Assembly: GCF_963675165.1 (NCBI RefSeq)
Contig: NC_087382.1
Coordinates: 6,310,315-6,374,314, forward strand
Source: Halichondria panicea
Lineage: Eukaryota > Porifera > Demospongiae > Suberitida > Halichondriidae
DNA: 64,000 nt
Direction: 5' to 3'
Shown here: in pieces, positions 13,467-24,617 of the stretch
Layout: each line of letters opens with the position of its first letter
How positions within the stretch are numbered: position 1 is the stretch's first letter
The notes under the pieces: model-generated
What the model was told of the DNA's origin: nothing
The model's input: only the letters and a program-made list of their open reading frames with translations
The model's database searches: none
Made by a program: the position numbers and the translations under genes

Positions 13467-16400
13467 GACCGCTACAGCTGCTCAAGGATGAATTAAGTGC
13501 AAGTAAGAGTTTCTATAGGATTCTAGTCATGTTTACTTGGATTTTAATTCGTGGATTTGCAAAATAATGCTTTGTTCTCGAGTTATGCCTAGTTTTGCTT
13601 ACTTGGAATGCCATTGCAGCAGCCTTTTCAGAAGAGTCCGTAGCAAAACTTGTTCACCGAGTGTTACTACTCTACTTAGTAGTTAGCTCTGCACTAGAAC
13701 GCTAGCTACTGGTAGCTGCAAGAGTGAGCAAAGAGCTGCAAGGCTCTCTGCTGACTTGCAGCCATTAATTTTAGACATTGAACTTTTGGCATCGATCGTT
13801 TTTAACACAACAATCATGGTTGATCATTACCCACTATTTGCATGCAGCAAAATTAAAGATGTTCATCATGATAAATGTGTGTATAAAAGTTAGCTATTAG
13901 TAGTTTTATGTTATGTAGCTTTGGCACCTCCACCGAGGCATCAGCACCCGCGGTGCTTTCATATTTTTTTGGTTGCTGCTTGCACTGCAGGTAAAGATAG
14001 GTAAGGTCGCTTCATTTCGTGGGTAAAACATTTGTGGTCTGAGCTTTTCAAACGAAAACCACGAATATTTGCCCCATGGAAATGACCAGCTATATGGTAT
14101 TAGCCTATACAAAAACAGCTACAAATACACCGTATATTTGTTGCAACTTACTCTCTTGAGAGGAAATTTTTCGAGCGGCCTTAATTGCTTGCCCCTATAT
14201 ATAAATTACTATAATAAGAAACAGCAGACTATTATGGTTAGGGAGGATTTTCTTAGGCTAGGAAATGACGCCAAGTGACAATTGCCAGATGAGAGCTCCA
14301 TTTACTATAGCTGACTGCATGAACACCTACGCAAATTGAGCATGGGTGCACTGTAAAAAATGGTGTGTTCAACGCACTTCATTTTTTACAGTGCATGGAA
14401 CAGTATATATATACCGTTACCTTAAGGAATACTTCCAGGTGTGCGATATGGGGAAGTAATCTGCACACCAGGAGTTGCTTTGTGTACAGAAAAATGCTGA
14501 TCTTAGTACTCATCAACAAGCAGTAATTATACCAGTTCATTTCAGTTATACAAATATGCAACATTTTCTACTTCATCAGGGTGTCATACAGGAGGGGAAA
14601 GGGGGATATCCCCCTCTATCTCAAATCCCCCTAAAGTTTACCACCCCAAACCCACCAGAATTCACCTATAATTTTCCAGGCACCTGGGTTTATCCATAGC
14701 CGGCGATGACGGGTATTGAAATAACTTGATATTTTTTTAGCAATGGTGACTTTCCCCTTCTACTTCAAAATCCTGTATGTTCACATACAGATACCTGACA
14801 GTGTGGTAGTGAGTGTATCAGCTCCTGAGTTGTTTGGTAGAGTTGAGGAAGGATGGCAAGCATTTCTCCTTGACAACCCTGGGTTTGGAGAGGACAATAA
14901 GTGTGTTCAGCAAGTTGCCATGGCAGCTGTGGCCCCCAGTGCAGCGTATGTGTTTCTCACTACCGTTGACTCTATAGGAGGAACTGTGAATGCTGATTTC
15001 TTCAGGGATCTGAAGAGTCGTGACAAAAGTATGACTTGTGGCTTTATTGTACCAACATAATAATATTGTGTGAAGTAACATAGAATACACTAGTATTGTA
15101 TATACAGTACATATTTAGTAAGTAATGTCATGAGGTTTGAGCTTGCTTTTCGTGTGGAGTTAAGTTTGAACCGTAGCATTATACATACGTACCAATGACT
15201 ACATGTATGCAGGTGCATTCTCTGATGGACGATTGATTGTAGTTCTCACAAAAATGGATATGGCCTACTTAAACATGGATGGTTCTGATGTTAGGAAGCC
15301 TGAAGAACTAATTAAGGCTGTTTGTGAGAAGATCAGTGAAGCTACCAACATCCCCAATGTCAGAGCAGACATTGTCTTACCCATCAGTTGCCGCTGGTAT
15401 GAAAAGAGTAGAAAACTTGCGGACGCATATCCGGATATGGAGGAAAGACACAGAGATAATGCGATAAGGTCGCTATTCGACTATCCTTATCTTGAAGTCG
15501 AGGCAACTGGACAAGGGATAAGTCGAAACCAAGCTCTTTTTGATCTACCATCGTCACAAATTGTGAAATGTCTTGAAGATGCCAGCGGCGTTCCTCTCCT
15601 GAAAGAAAGGTACTAGTGTTCATTACCCAAACATATATGACCTAATAATTATACAGAAAAACCTGCATGCATGTACCATAGTTTAATTATCCCATGTATC
15701 TTTCCAAAAACACATTTACAATGTGAAAACTGCTTGGGAAACCACCGAAAAGTGTGAAACAAGCACAGGAGAGAGCCATAGTTAATGTCAATCTTTTATA
15801 CAACGTCATTCATATGCAACACAACAATTAGTTAATGTCAATTGGAAACGTGGTGATGCAAATGTGCATCAACACTATAGCTGTGCATGTTCATGACGTT
15901 GTAACGGACTGCTATGGCTTTTTCCCCGCTTGCTTGTTTCTAGATGCTTTCTCAGGCCAATTCTAGTACTTTTTCACATTCCAAATAATTATGATTTTTG
16001 TATACAAATACAGTAGAACCTCGCTAATCTGGACAAAATGGCAAACTGAAAAAAAGGAGGGGCTGTCAGTAGAATAGACTATTGCGCATGCGCAATCTAA
16101 CTTGCTTTGCTGAATCAGTAATAATTTTATTAATAAACTGTGGCCACTGCAAAGAACACTGCAAAGAAAACGAAAAGAGCTAGAGCTCGATCACAAGACT
16201 CACTGTATTGAAGAAAAAGTTGAGATAAAAGACCATTCTAGCTAGCACTGCAGCTTCCCTCAGTAATATCATAATACATGTACAAAAGTGTCTTCGTTAA
16301 TGATATTCATTAATGACATCCGTTAATCCGGAAATTTCAAATGGGGTCTGGTCCGGCTCTATTCGGATTAGCAAGGTTCTACTGTAAAATATTAATAGTT

Positions 16401-19400
16401 ACAAGAAGATAACTATTTGCTGATGTATGTTGAATTTGTGAGTATATTATGTAGATATCAGACCATCCTAATGGTTTATATATAATTATATGTCAATAAA
16501 GTTTAATGTCAAGACTGCCTGAGTCTTTACAATCAGTTACCCGAATAGTGTCACCTAGAGATACAGTGTTGGAAAGTTCCATGGTGAGAATTAAAATTGT
16601 TCTTTGTAGCTTTAATGTTCTGGTTCAGAAATGCGTGCATGGTGTGAGTTGACTTTCCGAAATTGATAACTGCATGTTGAGATTACCTCTTTTCCCATTA
16701 GAAACTTGGATGTATTATCCCTCAGATAGGGCGATGTATAATATAGATAGGATCTCCATTTTTCTTGAAAAACTCTTGATAGTTTCACTGCATTTCCTCT
16801 CTACTTTGGATGGTAGGGGCTACTGGTATTGTACAAATCTACAGTCTTTTGCTAACTTGGTATATTGCTTTTGGGGTCGATTGTCGGAGATAACCTCATT
16901 AGGCAGTGGTATTCCACGCTGTGCGAAGATGGACTTCGTGTGATGAATGATGTGAGGCTTTGTAGTAAACCACGATTAATAATTGCATGTACTATCACTG
17001 CATGTAAAGAGTTACGTAGGTAGGTGGTGTAAAAACTTAAGTGAGCGCTTCTGTTCTCTGCACTGTAAAAAAATGAAATGGTCGCATGTAACGGTTTTTC
17101 AAGTGTGCTATAATTATATGCGACCATTGTAGTGTGCTCAGCACACTCCATTTTTTACAGTGTGTGTCCGGTATAATTAATACATTCGGGACAGTCTCCT
17201 ACGATCTGCTCGAACTGCATGCACGAGTGGATACACTGGCCACCATACTGATTGCATCGCTCTTTGACACTTTTGATGACCTGTGTGCAATTATTCGATC
17301 AGCGGTATTACTCTTATTAGAATTTCTTCTTCCATGCATCACTAGCTCCGGTGCCAGTGCAGAATACTTCTTGAGTGTTCCATACATATATAGACCCTAT
17401 AGTTGGCCAACCCTCCCCGAAAAACTTCATCACATGCAGGTTGTAGTCATTTGGAAAACCGGGTGCAGAATGCCGTGCAGATTGTTGTAATCAGAGAAAA
17501 TATTCCTTAAATTAAAATACCTTACCTTACATGCATGTATAGTCAGTCAGACAATTATTAGTGAAGTTTTTTAAATGACAGTATGTTCGCATGTGAACGT
17601 TTTTAGACACTCATAGAAAACATTTGCACAACAAACTATAGCTATATGCAGTCAGTTTTCAGATCTGGCCCTTCCCCGCGAAGATAAAAAATATAACAAT
17701 TTGATCATGAGAGATAATACATGAAACATAATTATACTAAAAAGCTCTGCCAATCTTAATATACTGGTTATACATGTATAATACTTCTGTACCGGCCCCT
17801 TACATGTGCAGACTTGGAAGAATGATGAGTGATACGTGTGTGTCAACTTGGAGAACAAAAGTACTTGTTGGGTTCCAAGGCTGTCTAATCCATGCTGTAG
17901 ACGAGCTGGAAAGACATGCTGACAGGTTGAGGAGACTAATAAAAAGTAAAGATTCTTGGTTATCAATTTGTTCCCAAACTATATATGTATATAGAGCTGT
18001 ACTACGTAGTAATAATGTGTAAGTACAAAAGTAAATAATTGTCTATAGCTGAAGGTGAAAAGGTGGCTTGTGTAAAGCCTGTGGTAACTCATGTGATTGA
18101 GAAGAAGGAAGAATTGAGTCACTACCTATCAGTGTCTACGCAAAAAAGAGTATGTGAAGAGCTGGAAGAACGGTTTGATGTGGATTTGTCTGTGAGTTCA
18201 TTCCACCACTTTAGATTTGCAGCTTTATAAACATGTGTATATACGTACTGCAGAGCAGCACCTTAAGTCGGATAGTTGATGTTGTAGTGAAGAACTTGTT
18301 TGATGACTTTCAAAAGAAGTGTGCGGCAAGAATACAAGATCCAATGGATGCTTTTGGGCCCAGTCAATTTGATAGCGGTATGTAAGTTGGCAATCATGCC
18401 ATGTGGTAATTTTGAACACTCATACAGAAAACACAAGGTGGTCACAAGGTTGTGGCCACTTTGTGGCTACCTTGTGACTGATCCACAACCTTGTAACAAG
18501 GTTGTGGCAACCCTGGCAGTTGATTGCATTATTATGTCTTATAGATGATGGTGACTACAATAGACATGCAGGCTTAATTTACTGTACCCAACACATGTAT
18601 ACTCTAGTAATGTTTATTTACTATCAGTACTCGCTATACATATCACAATGCAGAAACAGTATTCACACAGTCTGTAATTTTTAGCAACGAGTAAAAGTAT
18701 GGCCTTGAGTTGTAGATTTACACGCGAGATTACACAAGCGTGTTAATCCAATATCGTATAACGGGTGTGTTTGGCGAACAAGTCAATTAATAAGTAGGTT
18801 GAAATTAAGATTGGCAGAGCGTTTGTAGCTTTTCAGCACACGCTTTCACTTGTGTGTGCTGGAAAGATCAGATCTGGAAACTGCATGGCTGCATAGCTAT
18901 AGTTTCTTTAACCTTCATTGTGTATGTATAATAAGACACTCATACGACCCCATGCGTTGACCACATCGACAACAATAACTTTTTTCCGTAATGACCTTAC
19001 TAAACATTATCCTTATGGTAAATGATCGTGAATCATAAAGCAACGATTAGATTTTTGTCGCCTTCAAAGATCACCTACAAGTTTCAACTATCGTAGCCTA
19101 TTATTTTTCAACAACTGCATGTCTCATTAGCAGTTAAAGCAGTCCATGAAAGTGTCTAGTCTGCTCAAACAGCTCATTTTTGTGGCCACACACACAAGCC
19201 GACATAAACACACCATTCACTCTACCACCCCTGCTACGCACATGCACACGGGGTATAATTATGCATGAGTATCCAAAAATTATAAGGTTCTTTGAAAAAG
19301 TGCACTAAAACCAAGAGTATATAATAGGGAGAGACGTAGGCATACTGTACGTCAAGTGTATGCAGAGAGTAACGTGACTTCCTGTATCTGTCATGGGCTT

Positions 19401-22400
19401 GGAATGTTTGTGTATGTGACGTAATCTACTTTTTGATAGATGACATCACCCACACTTGGATTGGCCAGTGTGCAGTCTATGACAGATACAGGAAGTCACA
19501 TTACTCTCCGCATACATCTGATGCACAGTATGCCTACGTTCGATACTCCCTCTCTATTATATTATACTCTTGCTAAAACTGAATTTCACCACATTTTATC
19601 CAATTGACTGCATGACTTTGTAGTAGTAAGTGCATGGGTGAATGATCTGAGGGACTAACTTTCTCAAGGAGCAGTTTCTCCAAGTACAGCCATCTCCAGG
19701 GCATTCTGCACCTAGTTTCCAAACGACATAATTTTATACAACCTAGATTAGAAGTGCTTTGCAATCGCTTTCACAAGGCAGATATGACCTATCAGGCTCG
19801 ACTTCTCTTTTCTAGGACATTCTGCCATCTTTAATGATTGTCTCACATGATGCACAGCAACGTCACAATACCTTGTGGCTACTTCTCAGGTGGGCGTGGC
19901 TGGTGCTACGTACAAAAGACTTTTTTTAGGCCCATGCTCCATGCTGCATGCAACACTCTGTACTATAGCTCTCAGGATTCCTAAAACTAGGATTGTCTGA
20001 TATCTAGCGTTGTCATTCAATTCACAAATTCAACATTCATCAACATTTTTGGCTATTTTCAATAAAGGCTCATTTCTGTCCTCTCTTCTCTTCTTGAATT
20101 TCGACCAATGTTTCTTGAATTTCTCTTTAGATCTATTCCTGTAAACACAAAAAAGGGGGGATAAATCCCAAAAACACATTTAAAATTGGCCGGGGAAAGC
20201 ACCAAAAAGCGTGGAAACAAGGAAGGGGCGTATGTCAATATGTCACAATGTCATAAATACACACACGCAAGCAAATTTAACAATGCAAATGACATATAAA
20301 AGTATACCTGTTAACTATCCCAGTCTTACCCTCAAAATGGTCTCTTCTCCCGGTATCCCTATAAGGGCTAATTTAAGCAAAAGATTTTCGTTTGGTTTTT
20401 AATACTGTACATGTAAACATTCCAATTAATTGTAATTTGACAGTGTAAATGACCGTGTTTGAAACATAGTACATGTATAAATGTGATTTGCTAGATGCAC
20501 TGTTTATGACGTTGTGAGGATTGATATTCAGCTCTCCCTCTTCATTATTTTAGATGCTTCCCCTGGCCAATCCTAGCAATTTTTTCACATTGCATTTATT
20601 GACTAGGAAATGCACGTAGATACTACATGTAATTATATACATACTACTACTATGCTTCTATCCTTCAAAATTCTTCTATATCCATCAGACTTTTATTTCC
20701 ATTAATTGTAACACTTTAAGTGAAACAAAACATTCCACGAGGCATTTTAACACTTCGGTGCTAGAGAAATTTTTTCTTATAGATACTCTATAATCAATAG
20801 TTGTATGAGATTGCATGGTGTACATTTCCTTTGCAGATCTAGAAATGTTCCTCCAGCAAGCAAGCACAAGTATCGAATCAGTCATTAACAACAGTTTCAT
20901 TTTCGAAGCTCTGCCACATGCACTGGTTACATGGAATGATCAAGTGGAATACACATACAGGGAATTGTGTCTTAGAGCTAACAATCTGTATCACACTGTA
21001 AGAAAGAGTGATAAAGGTAAGAAAACCCACCCCATGCACATAATATCAATTTTTGTATACATCGTATGTTCTATTTATATCCCGTTGCTACGTTGTTGCC
21101 AAGTGCAATATGCAGCATAATGCACTGCTGAAAGTCATATTGCACTAACCGCAAAGTCATAATGCACTAACCACAAAACGCCCCTCTGGCATAATTAAAT
21201 TATAAATATTGTATCATGAGAAATAACAAGTATCAAAGTAAGTCCAGCCATGCAGGAATGTTCAGCACTGCTGGAGTTTCTTCTTTGCAACCATGCAGGT
21301 TTTAAAATCGTCCCAGGCTCATTTTGTGAAGATTCTGTGTTCCTAGACCTAGTCCTCCACTTCTTGATGCACGGTCAATTCTGGCTTCACCATAGCACTA
21401 GAAGCGGCTCTTTTTGCAGGGGGCTTGAGCTGTTTTGCAGCAGTGTAGAGGCAAGCTTCTTTGGCTTGGTTGTGATGCCGAGGATAGTGGAGCTGGAGGG
21501 GGCTGTTCGAGCAGCAGTTACACTGAGTAGTATAGTGGGGTGGGGCTGTTTCTTTGCAGCAGTAAATGGGGTGGGGCTGTTTCTTTGCAGCAGTAGCGGG
21601 GTGGGGCTGTTTTGCAGTGGTTTCAGCGTTGGAACTCCAACAATTTTGTGTCAAGCCATTCGTCGGTCATGCCAATCTTATACGCTGCATATACTGGCGT
21701 CTAGGAGAGAGAAGAGATGGAGCTGTGTCTAGAGTTGTCTTTGTCATCTTTTTGTGCAGTTTATATTGTGTTACTAATACAGTGTTATGTTGCTATGCCC
21801 TCGGGATATAAACTAGTTATTACACGTGCGCTCGGGATGCACGGAATATATTGCACTCAGCCCTCGGGGCTTACGCCCTCGTGCTTCAGTGCAATATATT
21901 CCATACATCCCTTGTGCCCGTGTTATAACTATAACGTATACTGTTTGTCAAACATTCGTACGAAATGGCTACTATAGCTCTATAACCATTCAGCTAGATA
22001 TCATACGTACATGTTAGACCATGTAATTAATTATTGCAGGTGGAGCACCTCAAAGTCCTGAAGCGCTAGCTGACCGGTCCCATGTGCAGAATCCTGCTAA
22101 GCTGAGGAGTAATCTTGGAGACCTAAAGAGTGAAATCTATATCCCGTAAGTCTTGCATCTGACATTAAAGTATTGTGCAGGAGTTTAGTATTATGATACA
22201 CCCCTGGCACACCCCCTTAACAACTTCGAAAGTAACCTAAAGCACGACTGTATACTAATCCATTGAAATGTACTACTCAAACCATTCTACAGACCTGTGT
22301 CTTTAAGTAGCTGGGAGAAGTTTAAGAAATTCATCAAGTGAGTATAATTATATATGCAGAAACGATTCTATATTTAAAAGTAGAACACGCTATAAAGCAA

Positions 22401-22563
22401 GTATACTATATGTGCTTACATGCATTGTGCTCATGCGTATACACAGTCATATATACATGTAGTCGTGAGTGTGTGATATTAATTTTGTAGATTACTGTTT
22501 GTGAATGGGAGCCCTGAGATCCTCAGTCAAGGAGCACAGCAAATGCGATACAAGTTGAGATAG
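7267..22563 (+). CDS. Large dynamin-like P-loop GTPase, multi-exon
   Basis: Exons read by eye: 7267-7416 (or 7426), 8133-8282, 8346-8524, 8583-8643, 9258-9386, 14791-15028, 15213-15609, 16514-16583, 17812-17945, 18049-18191, 18254-18377, 20837-21016, 22040-22145, 22293-22337, 22491-22563 (stop TAG). Most junctions are GT..AG and in phase. The break from 16583 (phase 0) to 17812 (needs two incoming bases) implies a missed exon, and the first donor is uncertain. The G domain shows P-loop GLHNTGKT in exon 3, a switch segment LPENMMNESSVTVRI, G3 DNPGFGE and G4 VVLTKMD. The rest is charged and helical. The order resembles dynamin-superfamily or SLIP-GC-type GTPases, which act on membranes or in immune and nuclear roles; the subfamily assignment is inference. 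The 5.4-kb intron at 9387-14790 hosts several transposons. A 3' extension may exist (22738-24617). Confidence 0.72.
7765..7961. mobile_element. Pogo-like MITE, 197 bp
   Basis: Terminal inverted repeats CAGTTGAGCCTCGGTTATCC... and the reverse complement ending in GGCTCAACTG, flanked by TA on both sides (7763-7764 and 7962-7963). Several internal copies of the ATTCGGATAA motif are present. The ends match the pogo/Tigger type of Tc1/mariner elements. It lies in intron 1 of the large GTPase. Confidence 0.85.
8967..9165. repeat. Inverted-repeat interspersed element
   Basis: Short inverted ends (agcaggaaat... and ...atttcctgct) surround ATTCGCG/CGCGAAATTTTGCACCTCACG blocks. Related sequence occurs at 3966-4165, and shorter fragments of the same motifs occur at about 13300, 14030, 25230, 40770 and 43095. 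It lies between GTPase exons 4 and 5 and has no coding capacity. Confidence 0.55.
9546..10725. mobile_element. Mutator-like element, 1180 bp, perfect 9-bp duplication
   Basis: The ends are inverted repeats beginning ATAGATAGTAGAGG; the first 33 bases match exactly and similarity continues imperfectly to about 65 bp. They are flanked by an identical nonamer GGTGCCGTC at 9537-9545 and 10726-10734. Long inverted repeats plus a 9-bp duplication are the hallmark of Mutator-like elements. No transposase frame is present. The interior has exon-like segments with splice-like edges (for example about 9823-9890 followed by gtatgt), which could be captured host sequence, though this is speculative. It sits in the large GTPase intron. 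Confidence 0.85.
11070..11091 (+). mobile_element. Half of a TAGCCTCG palindromic element
   Basis: One arm (tagcctcgattccaggccgc) of the small palindromic element found intact at 27003, 28100 and 33949. The second arm is not seen downstream, so this copy is truncated. Confidence 0.6.
11969..12542. mobile_element. Mutator-like MITE, 574 bp, 63-bp TIRs, inserted in repeat R1
   Basis: The 63-bp terminal repeats at 11969-12031 and 12480-12542 (TAGACTCGCCAGCCAGCC...) differ at one position. The flanks are attgcaacc (11960-11968) and attgcagcc (12543-12551), an 8/9 match fitting a 9-bp duplication. The related uninterrupted copy at about 13607-13625 reads through this junction, giving an empty-site comparison. 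No transposase is encoded. Confidence 0.92.
12543..13000 (+). repeat. Dispersed repeat R1, distal part, copy 2
   Basis: From attgcagccttttcagaag onward this aligns closely with 13610-13970 (ctctgcactagaacgctag, ctgcaaggctctgctgac, cgaggcatcagcacc). A short piece of the proximal side (ttggaatgccattgcaac) remains at 11950-11968. The element at 11969-12542 lies between the two parts. Confidence 0.8.
13368..13970 (+). repeat. Dispersed repeat R1 with (GT)n, copy 3
   Basis: The most complete copy: tatgcctcggtgcgcatgtg head, ggtatacggtag, GT microsatellite (about 13399-13461), then the conserved body to the cgaggcatcagcacccgcgg region. It serves as the uninterrupted reference for the copy split at 11969. 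Confidence 0.8.
14348..14394. repeat. 47-bp CACTG-ended palindrome
   Basis: gcactgtaaaaaatg and its reverse complement sit 17 bp apart. The same ends bound 17061-17162. CACTG termini recall CACTA/EnSpm elements; no convincing target duplication was found. Confidence 0.6.
14579..14784. mobile_element. MITE with GTGTCATACAGG ends, abutting a GTPase exon
   Basis: The left end reads gggtgtcatacagg; the right end (ttcaaaatcctgtatg...) matches, in reverse complement, the left end of the related element at 43310 (catacaggattttgaagtag). It ends six bases before the GTPase exon at 14791, so it may supply part of that 3' splice site. Confidence 0.6.
15715..15985. repeat. Fold-back element, AATGTGAAAA ends
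   Basis: The left arm (aatgtgaaaactgct...cgaaaagtgtgaaacaag...gccatag) is matched imperfectly by the reverse complement of about 15905-15985 (gcctgagaaagcatctagaaacaag...). A related fold-back lies at about 20172-20606 and a fragment near 30900-31060. It lies in a GTPase intron. Confidence 0.55.
16011..16384. mobile_element. Pogo/Tigger-like MITE, 374 bp
   Basis: The ends CAGTAGAACCTCGCTAATC and ...GATTAGCAAGGTTCTACTG are inverted repeats flanked by TA (16009-16010 and 16385-16386). The terminal sequence is typical of pogo-type Tc1/mariner elements. It is non-autonomous and sits in the GTPase intron after exon 15213-15609. Confidence 0.9.
17061..17162. mobile_element. CACTG-ended MITE, 102 bp
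   Basis: Begins CACTGTAAAAAAATG and ends CATTTTTTACAGTG, with an inner pair tggtcgcat / atgcgacca. It shares its ends with the palindrome at 14348-14394. The neighbouring dinucleotide tg on both sides could be a 2-bp duplication. Class assignment (CACTA-like) is tentative. Confidence 0.65.
18427..18516. repeat. Nested inverted and direct repeats of CACAAGGTTGTGG
   Basis: The words cacaaggt, cacaaggttgtgg, ccaccttgtga-like forms and ccacaaccttg alternate in both orientations, including ccacaaccttg-taa-caaggttgtgg. The segment could form alternative hairpins. It lies in a GTPase intron and has no coding value. Confidence 0.6.
18955..19262 (-). repeat. Dispersed repeat R2, copy 1
   Basis: Contains ttgtcgccttcaaagatc, cctacaagtttcaac, cagttaaagcagtcca and cagctcatttttgtgg, and ends at a cacacggggtataattatg block. 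The same ordered blocks recur at about 28330-28597 on the same strand and, inverted, at 47205-47400 and 47455-47720. No open frame is present. Confidence 0.7.
19313..19571. mobile_element. Fold-back MITE, 259 bp, probable 9-bp duplication
   Basis: Arms aagagtatataatagggaga...ttcctgtatctgtcat and the matching reverse complement ending ...attatactctt. The flanking nonamers actaaaacc (19304-19312) and gctaaaact (19572-19580) agree at 7 of 9, consistent with an older Mutator-type insertion. It lies in the GTPase intron at 18378-20836. Confidence 0.75.
20172..20606. repeat. Fold-back element related to 15715-15985
   Basis: Left arm attggccggggaaagcacc...ggaaacaagg and right arm ...gatgcttcccctggccaat are imperfect inverted repeats. 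The same words occur in the 15715-15985 fold-back. No coding capacity. Confidence 0.5.
21535..21625 (+). repeat. Three tandem units of about 32 bp
   Basis: The unit ggggtggggctgtttctttg plus cagcagta(a) is repeated with small changes at about 21536, 21568 and 21600. The units lie in the GTPase intron 21017-22039 and create an artefactual repetitive open frame. Confidence 0.75.
21812..21930. repeat. Fold-back with CCCTCGGGGCTTACGCCCTCG loop
   Basis: ggaatatattgcact at 21844 pairs with agtgcaatatattcc at 21889, and outer words gttattacacg / cgtgttataac extend the stem. It is a hairpin-forming repeat in a GTPase intron. Confidence 0.65.
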
Positions 22564-22737
22564 TGTGACACAACTTAGACAAATAATTATTGTTAAGTGA
22601 ATGCTGATCTTGGAGCTATAATTATATACAAAATTTATAGGACGTGTCTGCAGCTGTGTATACTATATAATTATAGTTTGCAATCTTTTGGACTTAATTG
22701 TAACAGATGTTGTGTCAGCCACAATATTTTGCTTCAG

Positions 22738-23299
22738 ATCTATGGATGTGATCAGTGATGTCTTCTTGTCATTAAAAGAAACCCTTGGGAAAGTTTGCTT
22801 AGAGTACATTGCTCGGATAAAACCAACAGCTGTGAAGGTACATACTACTGCATGAATGAAAGTGACGTCAATTTTAACTTCATTATTGTGTACTACGTAC
22901 AGACCCCCCCCCGGTCTTTAGTATCGCCATATTGAGCTGTACATGTTGCTTTATTGTGCTGGCTATTTAAAGTGGTCGTGAACTCTTGTAGCATTGCTAT
23001 GTGCAACTGTTCTGTATATGCTATGCTTGCATGATAGAGGAGTGAAATGGCTGCTGCGCAGCTCTTTTCTAGCTAACATTTTAATTAGTGGGAGACTGAC
23101 TCATACAGAAAGTGTGTGCAAACAGATGATGCTACGCACGATTCTGAAGAGCAATAACTTTCACTAAGTAAAGTAAAGTAAGAAAAAGAAGCTTTAGTTT
23201 GCAAATCCACGAATCAAATCCAAGAGAACTGATTAGAAGCCTATAGAAGCTGTTAGTTTCGTTGCATTGCAGCTGTTGAGCAGTTATAGCTGGAATAGA

Positions 23300-23357
<58 letters not shown>

Positions 23358-24617
23358 TATAGCGCTGTACACAACCACAAATACCGTGCACAAGTAACGT
23401 GACATCCTATCAATTACACAAGAGCTACTCGCAATTGATAACACTTGCGCAAGCTTGTGTATCCATTACGCAATGCACATGCCACAAGATTTGTTAAGAA
23501 GTGTAACGAGTGCAAATGAAGAGGATCAATCCAACTTGGGAAACGAGTAAATTAATTTCCTCATATTGATTATCAGTGAGCAGTGAGCAGCTCTCAACGC
23601 TAAACGCAAACAACTAGCAAAAATCATGATATCATTGTTCGCAACTAAAGTGTCACACCCCTAAAAAATCATGGTTAACATTTACTAGCAGTTTTTATGA
23701 TACTTCATCACCTGCGAGTCATGTTGCGCAGTGTTTGTGTAGAGCTATCGGTAGTTCGACACTCCGATCTCTTTGTATGTACTCCTAGCTTTTACCATGG
23801 CTTTATGTGATCACCGTATTCCTCGTTCGGCTACACTACCAAGAGCGAATAAAATGTATGTACTGTCATTTCTGATTAACTTGCCATCAGCCCAATTCTC
23901 ATATTATTTTCAGATAGCCAGTCTATATATGCACCTGAAATAACATACACACAGCATCATCATTCTAAGTATGAGAAAAAGGTCGAGAAGTGTCTCTCAG
24001 ATTTCAAGAAGCAGTATGCAGCCATTGTTACTGAAGCAGAAGGTTATGTAAGAAAGGTGAATCAATGACATGTTAGTTGAACACTTGTATACAGTATTCA
24101 ACTGAGTCTGTACCTCTAACCTTGAATTCATCAATCATCCTGCATGCAACCTATCGCCCAACTCCCAAACTACAGCAATAATTATCTACGATGTAGATCT
24201 ACTCCATAATTATTAATTACTGAAAATTTGGATGGCGTTTTTAACAATTAGGCGTCTCAGGTGTGGCTACTATACGGCAATGACGTTGCGTCCATCAGTA
24301 ATTGGCGGTTTTAAATTATCTTGGTGATCCTTGGTAAATTCACCAAATTTTCCAGTCATGCAGTATTAGCTTATGACTCCCGTTAAGAAAAACAGATGCC
24401 TACATCAAAACGCGAAATACTCATTGCTGTATGTATAGTGTGCATGCAAGGACACACCATTATCAACTGTACATAATTATGTACACAGTATGTGTTGACT
24501 TTGCCCCTACAGCTAGAAAAAAGGAAAGAGAGTCATCGAAAGCAGCTGTGCTTCTCTGTTTACAGCACTGCAGAGTGCAAGGAGATAGATCATGGACTGA
24601 AACAACATTTAGCGTAA
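22738..24617 (+). CDS. Downstream exons, possible alternative 3' end of the large GTPase
   Basis: Four candidate exons are phase-compatible with each other and with the GTPase exon ending at 22337: 22738-22837 (SMDVISDVFLSLKETLGK...), 23789-23855 (LLPWLYVITVF..., the least certain), 23914-24056 (YAPEITYTQHHH...SDFKKQYAAIVTEAEG) and 24513-24617 (LEKRKESHRKQLCF..., stop TAA). All have AG/GT borders. The encoded segment is charged and helical, like the GTPase C-terminal region. Either the 22491 exon is an alternative terminal exon, or this is the 3' part of a second, partly lost GTPase copy. An inverted copy of repeat R1 sits in the first intron. Confidence 0.5.
23050..23370 (-). repeat. Dispersed repeat R1 with (CA)n, copy 4 (inverted)
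   Basis: On the minus strand it reads the R1 order: GT microsatellite (CA at about 23301-23354 on plus), then ccagctataactgctcaa, cttctataggcttctaa and ggatttgattcgtgg. It is closest to copy 1 at 4632. Confidence 0.75.

Noticed and set aside
13219-13485. Poly-(TH) and poly-(CV) peptides in short frames, also at 23132-23444 and 46220-46456
   Set aside because: Translations of GT/CA microsatellites, not genes.
17134-17490. 118-codon plus frame and an overlapping 62-codon minus frame
   Set aside because: Open on both strands with no recognisable motif; it lies beside a CACTG-ended MITE inside a GTPase intron.
18427-18516. CRISPR-like array
   Set aside because: Repeats are nested and inverted without regular unique spacers; the genome is eukaryotic.
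21250-21732. 160-codon plus frame and opposite 101-codon frame
   Set aside because: Created by GC-rich 32-bp tandem repeats in a GTPase intron; the peptide is repetitive and family-free.
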